A stretch of 8,950 nucleotides of DNA from Rubrobacter sp. (GTDB lineage: Bacteria; Actinomycetota; Rubrobacteria; Rubrobacterales; Rubrobacteraceae). The stretch covers positions 1-8,950 of the forward strand of contig JAFAPF010000313.1 in NCBI GenBank assembly GCA_019247245.1, in the 5' to 3' direction. The translations under genes were made by a program, and so were the position numbers. Below, in pieces: positions 5,694-8,950 of this stretch (position 1 is its first letter; every line of letters begins with the position of its first letter). Under the pieces are notes generated by a model. It ran no database searches. It had not been told where the DNA came from and worked only from the letters and a program-made list of their open reading frames with translations.

Positions 5694-6910
5694 GACAATG
5701 CGCAAGTTTGCACCCCCTTACGTGCAATGCGGCGAGAACAGAACCACAACGCGGTGCACGCGGTCATTGCCACCAGCTCGGTTGCCTTGGTCGACAATCC
5801 CACGAGATCCACCTCCTCCACAACCCCAGCACCTGGCAGGGGCACGAGTCGAAACACCCCCCAGAGTACTATCAGCGTGAGGGCAACCCCTGCTCCGGCT
5901 ATGTACACCGGCCGCGAGGGCCACGCTAGGATGGCAGCCGCGGTGGTCGCTGCGACTATACTTGCGGCGGCGAAAAAGACCCCGTAGTTGTATGCCTCCT
6001 CGAAATGCTCAGGAGCAAGGCCTGCGTGTAACGCCGCGCTAGCGAGTAGCCCGCCAACCGCCGCCATCCTCCAGGAGGCTGGCGGGGCGAAGGACCCGGC
6101 AAGCCTGGTCCCCGTTAGCCGGCGGCGGAGGGCATCGAGACAGAGCCAGGCCATCGCGAAGATAGCTAGGGGCAGTAGAGCCAAACGCCCCGCGCCCGGA
6201 AGATCCTCGGAGAAATAAGCATGCTTAGTGTGTTCATCGTGGGAGGTATCTTCACCAAAGTTAGGTTCGCCCTCCACCGGAGAAAGCCCTTTACGCTGGA
6301 GCAGGGCCTGCATTCCGCGGATCTCTTCCTGCTGGGAGGCTATGATCTTCTGGGCGAGACGCTGCACCTCGGGCCGGTCGCTACGCTCCAGTATGGCCTC
6401 GGCCATCACTACCGCGGCCTGGTGATGAGGGATCATTAGCCTCAGAAACTGCTCATCGGCCTCCTCGGGCGAGGCCTGCTGCAGGCGGGCCAGATCCTCG
6501 GGCGTGGCCATACCGGGCATCGTCCCGGTGCTCGGATGTCCCATCCACGCCATCGCCGATCCTGTTGCTCCGCCGGCCGCCGGAAGGCCCCATACATCGA
6601 GCCAGCCCCGCATCTGGCCGATCTCGGCCTGCTGGGTAAGGACGACATCGGTCGCTAGGACACGTATTTCTTCGCTATTGGTGCGTTTCCGCACGGTCTC
6701 AGCCATCTGCACGGCCTGGGCATGGTGGACCATCATGTCGCGGGCAAAGCCGGCCTCCGGCGAGGCCTCATCAGGCGACCTGGGGATAAGAAGCGATGTT
6801 AGCGATACGGCACCCACAACGATCGCCGCAAGAGCCAGCAAAACGGGGGGTTCGCCCAGGCGTCTGGACGGTAGATGGCCCTTAGAAGCCAGTCCGATTC
6901 CCGAATGCAA
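5678..6910 (-). CDS. DUF305 protein fused to a C-terminal multi-pass membrane module
   Basis: A 410-residue membrane protein. A twin-arginine-containing basic N-terminus leads into a helix at about 22-43. A DUF305 domain (about 50-208) has the paired motifs MMVHHAQAVQMA at 59-70 and MIPHHQAAVVMA at 159-170 and a Met-rich middle (GTMPGMAT). DUF305 is a ferritin-like four-helix fold often near metal-stress genes. A linker carries HxxHxxH (His224, 227, 230). Five more likely helices follow at about 241-260, 280-298, 308-330, 334-352 and 376-391, with a loop HAGLAPEHFEEAYNYG at 295-310. Positive residues at 262-264 and 393-397 place DUF305 and that loop outside. Copper or other metal handling is inferred, not shown. 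The TTG start at 6910 lacks a ribosome site; a short in-frame upstream frame ends 15 bases before it. The role of the C-terminal module is unknown to me. Confidence 0.85.
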   Translation of the reverse strand: MHSGIGLASKGHLPSRRLGEPPVLLALAAIVVGAVSLTSLLIPRSPDEASPEAGFARDMMVHHAQAVQMAETVRKRTNSEEIRVLATDVVLTQQAEIGQMRGWLDVWGLPAAGGATGSAMAWMGHPSTGTMPGMATPEDLARLQQASPEEADEQFLRLMIPHHQAAVVMAEAILERSDRPEVQRLAQKIIASQQEEIRGMQALLQRKGLSPVEGEPNFGEDTSHDEHTKHAYFSEDLPGAGRLALLPLAIFAMAWLCLDALRRRLTGTRLAGSFAPPASWRMAAVGGLLASAALHAGLAPEHFEEAYNYGVFFAAASIVAATTAAAILAWPSRPVYIAGAGVALTLIVLWGVFRLVPLPGAGVVEEVDLVGLSTKATELVAMTACTALWFCSRRIARKGVQTCALSEKSQ

Positions 6911-6925
6911 AGTGCCCCGGTTCCA

Positions 6926-6973
6926 TCACCGCGGCCCCCGACGGCGGCTCGATACGCCAGTGTCTCGCGCCAT
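6926..6973 (-). CDS. Possible 15-codon leader peptide upstream of the DUF305 gene
   Basis: ATG at 6973 opens MARDTGVSSRRRGPR and ends at TGA, in the same frame as the TTG start 15 bases further on. The ATG lies eight bases after the -10 box TAGAAT, so the message could be leaderless at this codon. Either it is a regulatory leader peptide that feeds ribosomes to the main frame, or the TGA interrupts what was the true N-terminus. The sequence cannot decide between them. Confidence 0.35.
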   Translation of the reverse strand: MARDTGVSSRRRGPR

Positions 6974-6981
6974 GGCAACCA

Positions 6982-6987
6982 ATTCTA
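6982..6987 (-). promoter_or_regulatory. -10 box for the DUF305 transcript
   Basis: TAGAAT on the minus strand (6987-6982) is the best -10 box upstream of the DUF305 gene. It is the same hexamer as that before the protease and pyrophosphatase genes. No convincing -35 box lies 16-18 bases further up. Confidence 0.35.
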
Positions 6988-7132
6988 TCAGCCGATCCCG
7001 ATACGGTCCCCTTGTTGCGAGACTAACACCCCTACGGGCCGCCCAGCGTCGTACAGCTTCCTATCGCGCTCAGCCTCTCATGGAGCTTGTCGTCTCTACG
7101 ACCTCCACAAGAATTTCCAGTTGAAGGTCTGG

Positions 7133-7161
7133 TTGCCGGAAAACAGTCGAACCCGTAGAAT
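7133..7161 (+). promoter_or_regulatory. Promoter of the inorganic pyrophosphatase gene
   Basis: TTGCCG (7133-7138) and TAGAAT (7156-7161) are separated by exactly 17 bases, the ideal spacing. Transcription would start near 7168, giving a leader of about 32 bases with AAAGGA (7189-7194) five bases before the ATG. Between this and the DUF305 promoter (6988-7132) I see no gene. Confidence 0.65.
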
Positions 7162-7199
7162 CCTGTTTCATAAACGAGATGGTAATGGAAAGGATCACC

Positions 7200-7739
7200 A
7201 TGGCTCATCCCTGGCACGACATTCCCATTGGAGAAGAAGCTCCCAATGAGTTCAACGTCGTGATCGAAGTCCCGAAGGGCTCTAAGGTCAAATACGAGCT
7301 CGCAAAGGATACTGGTCTACTGAAGGTAGACCGGATTTTGTACTCCTCTGTGGTTTACCCGGAGAACTACGGTTTCATACCCCAAACGTTGGCCGACGAC
7401 GACGACCCACTGGACGTCATAGTACTGATGCAGGAACCTGTTCAACCTATGAGCATCTTAGAGGTACGCCCTATCGGTATGCTGCCGATGGTTGATGAAG
7501 GTGAAAGGGACGAAAACATCATCTGTGTCTATGTGGAGGATCCAGTCTATAATACCTATAGCCATGTCAACGAGTTCCCCAACCACCTGTGGGATGAGAT
7601 TAAACAGTTTTTTGCAGAGTATAAGAAACTAGAGAAAAAAGAGGTAGAGGTATACGACATCACCGGTCCTGAGGATGCTATCGAGTACGTCCAGCACTCT
7701 ATAGATCTTTACAAAAGGGAGTTTTCTTCAGAAAGCTAA
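7200..7739 (+). CDS. ppa: Family I soluble inorganic pyrophosphatase
   Basis: The 179-residue cytoplasmic enzyme hydrolyses pyrophosphate to two phosphates, pulling biosynthetic reactions forward. The family signature is complete: DDDPLDV at 67-73 with Asp67, Asp69 and Asp72 matching the Mg-binding Asp65, 67 and 70 of E. coli. Lys31, Glu33, Arg45, Tyr53 and Tyr57 match active-site residues of the first half; Asp99 and Asp104 match the later metal ligands; Tyr141-Lys142 (EYKKLE) match the phosphate-binding pair. One difference stands out: Asn106 (GERDENII) sits where most family members have Lys (E. coli Lys104). ATG at 7200 is chosen over an upstream in-frame ATG at 7179 because AAAGGA is well placed and MAHPWHDIP resembles family N-termini. 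The gene has its own promoter and is probably monocistronic or continues into the dehydratase gene 94 bases on. Confidence 0.95.
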   Translation: MAHPWHDIPIGEEAPNEFNVVIEVPKGSKVKYELAKDTGLLKVDRILYSSVVYPENYGFIPQTLADDDDPLDVIVLMQEPVQPMSILEVRPIGMLPMVDEGERDENIICVYVEDPVYNTYSHVNEFPNHLWDEIKQFFAEYKKLEKKEVEVYDITGPEDAIEYVQHSIDLYKREFSSES

Positions 7740-7819
7740 ACGGTCCATTACGGATTCGCCCAATGGTCCATACTGTCGGCAGGGCAACCCAGACGCTTTC
7801 GCAGACGGTTCGTCTCCAC

Positions 7820-7826
7820 AGGAGGT
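7820..7826 (+). promoter_or_regulatory. Ribosome binding site that fixes an ATA start
   Basis: AGGAGGT, a perfect Shine-Dalgarno match, lies seven bases before ATA at 7834-7836. The nearest conventional start in frame, GTG at 7861, is 34 bases away, too far for this site. No other ATG, GTG or TTG in frame lies within reach of it. Confidence 0.7.
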
Positions 7827-7833
7827 CCCTAAG

Positions 7834-8157
7834 ATAACCGAACTCGCGAGCAAAACGTGCGTGCCGTGCAGAGGCGGAACACCGCCTCTCAAGGAAGAGG
7901 AGCTCGTCCCACTCAGACGACAGGTCCCCGAATGGGAGATCGTCGAGGAGCACCACCTGAGAAGGGTTTTCCGGTTCAAGAACTTCCGGGAGGCTTTGGA
8001 TTTCGTTAACAAAGTGGGCGCGCTCGCTGAGGAGCAGGGGCATCACCCCGACATCTGTTTCGGCTGGGGCAAGGTCGAGGTTACGGTCTGGACGCACAAA
8101 ATAAACGGTCTAACCGAGAGCGACTTCATCTTCGCAGCCAAGGTCGACACGATCTAG
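7834..8157 (+). CDS. phhB: Pterin-4a-carbinolamine dehydratase, apparent ATA start
   Basis: The 107-residue protein dehydrates 4a-hydroxytetrahydrobiopterin, the product of aromatic amino acid hydroxylases, so that the pterin cofactor can be recycled. The signature is present: GHHPDI at 69-74 with catalytic His70-His71, then Trp86, His88 (VWTHKI) and Asp97. The N-terminus TELASKTCVPCRGGTPPL with its CxxC (9-12) matches a common bacterial form of this family and runs upstream of the first ordinary start. That reading places the start at ATA (7834), seven bases after AGGAGGT. Starting at GTG 7861 would drop nine conserved residues and ignore the ribosome site. AUA starts are very rare, so a base error for ATG is the alternative. 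No hydroxylase gene is in view; the gene follows pyrophosphatase by 94 bases. Confidence 0.9.
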   Translation: MTELASKTCVPCRGGTPPLKEEELVPLRRQVPEWEIVEEHHLRRVFRFKNFREALDFVNKVGALAEEQGHHPDICFGWGKVEVTVWTHKINGLTESDFIFAAKVDTI

Positions 8158-8254
8158 ACGCTACCGTCTGGAGGCCCTCCGGTGGTTTCGATCAGCTCGG
8201 AGTGGGCAAAAAGAGGGTACGTGACGGTTCGTAAAGCGGATACGGGAGGAACCC

Positions 8255-8524
8255 ATGGCGGAGACGGAAGAGCGTGCCGAGCAGGCAATCCAGGTCCGGC
8301 AGGTTACGGATTACCAGGCGTCATGGACTGAGGAGGAGCCCTGGGGGGATGGAAGTTTCACTTTCCAACTGATCCTTGACGATGGAGCCGACTTGTACGT
8401 CTTGCAGCCGACGGTGGGTGACGCCAAGGTGATTAGAAAGTTGTTGGATAATAGCGAAGCCCTTACCTTCGACCTGGAGCGCAGGGCCCTTATATTCAGC
8501 AACATTCCTCTAGGTTCTAAATAA
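8255..8524 (+). CDS. Conserved-looking small protein of unknown function, first tandem copy
   Basis: An 89-residue soluble protein that I do not recognise. It starts at ATG with GGGAGGA (8244-8250) four bases upstream. The N-terminus is Glu-rich (MAETEERAEQAIQ), followed by VRQVTDY, a WTEEEP acidic stretch, and a core FTFQLILDDGADLYVLQPT at 35-53 that alternates as beta strands. A helix-like stretch comes next (GDAKVIRKLL) and a final strand-rich end (ALTFDLERRALIFSNI). It has no signal peptide or membrane segment. The gene beginning at 8766 encodes a clear paralogue, which is good evidence that this is a real gene under protein-level selection. The DLYVLQPT-DAKVIRKLL-ALTFDLERRALIF order suggests a small alpha-beta domain, but no function follows from it. 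Confidence 0.8.
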   Translation: MAETEERAEQAIQVRQVTDYQASWTEEEPWGDGSFTFQLILDDGADLYVLQPTVGDAKVIRKLLDNSEALTFDLERRALIFSNIPLGSK

Positions 8525-8556
8525 CCGAGCACGACCTCCCTATAGAACACACCAAG

Positions 8557-8575
8557 GCGGGGTGCAAAGTCCCGC
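8557..8575. repeat. Short GC-rich inverted repeat between tandem paralogues
   Basis: GCGGG (8557-8561) and CCCGC (8571-8575) form a 5-bp stem with a 9-base loop, 33 bases after the stop of the first copy. It may be a weak terminator, though no T-run follows. The rest of 8525-8765 holds no gene that I can support. Confidence 0.25.
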
Positions 8576-8701
8576 TCCTATTGTGCGATCACGCAAAGGA
8601 GTAGGTAGTAATCCGTATCCCGATATAGCGTACCGGTCTTCATCAGGCACAGTCGGCCTTGCGAAAACGAATCCCTCTGCTATTGGTGGGCCTCAGGCGT
8701 T

Positions 8702-8707
8702 TATAAA
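8702..8707 (+). promoter_or_regulatory. Possible -10 box for the second tandem copy
   Basis: TATAAA lies about 60 bases before the GTG start at 8766. No good -35 box is found at the normal distance, so this is a weak call. If used, the leader would contain the small inverted repeat GTACC/GGTAC at 8709-8723. Confidence 0.25.
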
Positions 8708-8765
8708 GGTACCGAACGGGTACAAGCAACCACGTTAATACCACGAAGAAACGGGAGGTGCTTCG

Positions 8766-8950
8766 GTGGCGGAGCCGGAAGAGCGTACGGAGGAGGCAAT
8801 TAAGGTCCGGCAAGTTACGCAAGTTCATTCCAACTGGAACGAAGAAGAACGTGGACAGCCCGGCAAGTTCTCTTTCCAGTTGATCCTCGACAACGGAGCA
8901 GAGGAGTACGTCCTCCGTCCAACCAACGAGGACGCCGACGTGCTCACGGA
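8766..8950 (+). CDS. Paralogue of the 8255-8524 protein, second tandem copy, cut by window end
   Basis: The first 61 complete codons are visible. The start is GTG with GGAGGTG (8754-8760) five bases upstream. The protein begins MAEPEERTEEAIKVRQVTQ and continues to FSFQLILDNGAEEYVLRPT. By hand alignment 36 of 61 residues are identical to the first copy, without gaps. The most alike parts are the Glu-rich N-terminus, VRQVT, the FQLILD strand and YVL-PT. Sequence between the acidic NEEE and the Phe core differs most. Function is unknown, as for its neighbour. The 3' part lies outside the window. Confidence 0.8.
   Translation, partial: MAEPEERTEEAIKVRQVTQVHSNWNEEERGQPGKFSFQLILDNGAEEYVLRPTNEDADVLT

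Noticed and set aside
5727..7124. Several plus-strand open frames opposite the DUF305 gene
   Set aside because: They are Ala/Arg/Ser-rich shadows of a GC-rich gene and lack ribosome sites.
7742..7770. Direct repeat GGTCCAT after the pyrophosphatase
   Set aside because: Two seven-base copies 15 bases apart are within chance and fit no known site.
8169..8182. GGAGG and CCTCC hairpin after the pterin dehydratase
   Set aside because: The arms are only five bases almost without a loop and no T-run follows, so I do not call a terminator.

Overview
The window looks like a piece of a moderately GC-rich actinobacterial chromosome. A deep-branching lineage such as Rubrobacteria is my best guess, from protein style, frequent GTG/TTG starts and signs of leaderless transcription; this is an inference, since no rRNA or marker comparison was possible. 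It is a run of short transcription units in both orientations. I see no mobile element, CRISPR array, tRNA or rRNA.

Layout. 1-1240 (+): a primary-type sigma-70 factor behind a good promoter. 1303-2517 (-): a unit that reads, in transcription order, a decayed SRPBCC-fold gene, a long inverted repeat, a 52-residue membrane protein too short for routine gene calling, and a heptose-1-phosphate adenylyltransferase-type nucleotidyltransferase. 2616-4313 (-): a membrane-anchored S41 (C-terminal processing) protease, probably on a leaderless mRNA, followed by a decayed small membrane-protein gene whose strong ribosome site survives. 4499-5572 (+): a formate-dehydrogenase-type 2-hydroxyacid dehydrogenase. 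It converges on 5678-6910 (-), a DUF305 protein fused to a multi-pass membrane module; each gene ends in its own hairpin. 7200-7739 (+): family I inorganic pyrophosphatase behind a clear promoter. 7834-8157 (+): pterin-4a-carbinolamine dehydratase, apparently starting at ATA. 8255-8524 and 8766 to the window end (+): two tandem paralogues of unknown function, the second cut by the edge.

The genes do not form one pathway; most are housekeeping or envelope genes. The points of interest are at residue and start-site level. The formate dehydrogenase has Lys-Arg where NAD-specific enzymes carry Asp, suggesting NADP use, and Glu in place of a conserved active-site Gln. The S41 protease keeps its Ser but lacks the usual Lys and Gln. 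Two neighbouring genes between 2048 and 3039 are broken. I found no convincing multi-gene novel system. The least described items are the DUF305-membrane fusion, the tandem paralogues at the right edge and the small membrane protein beside the inverted repeat.
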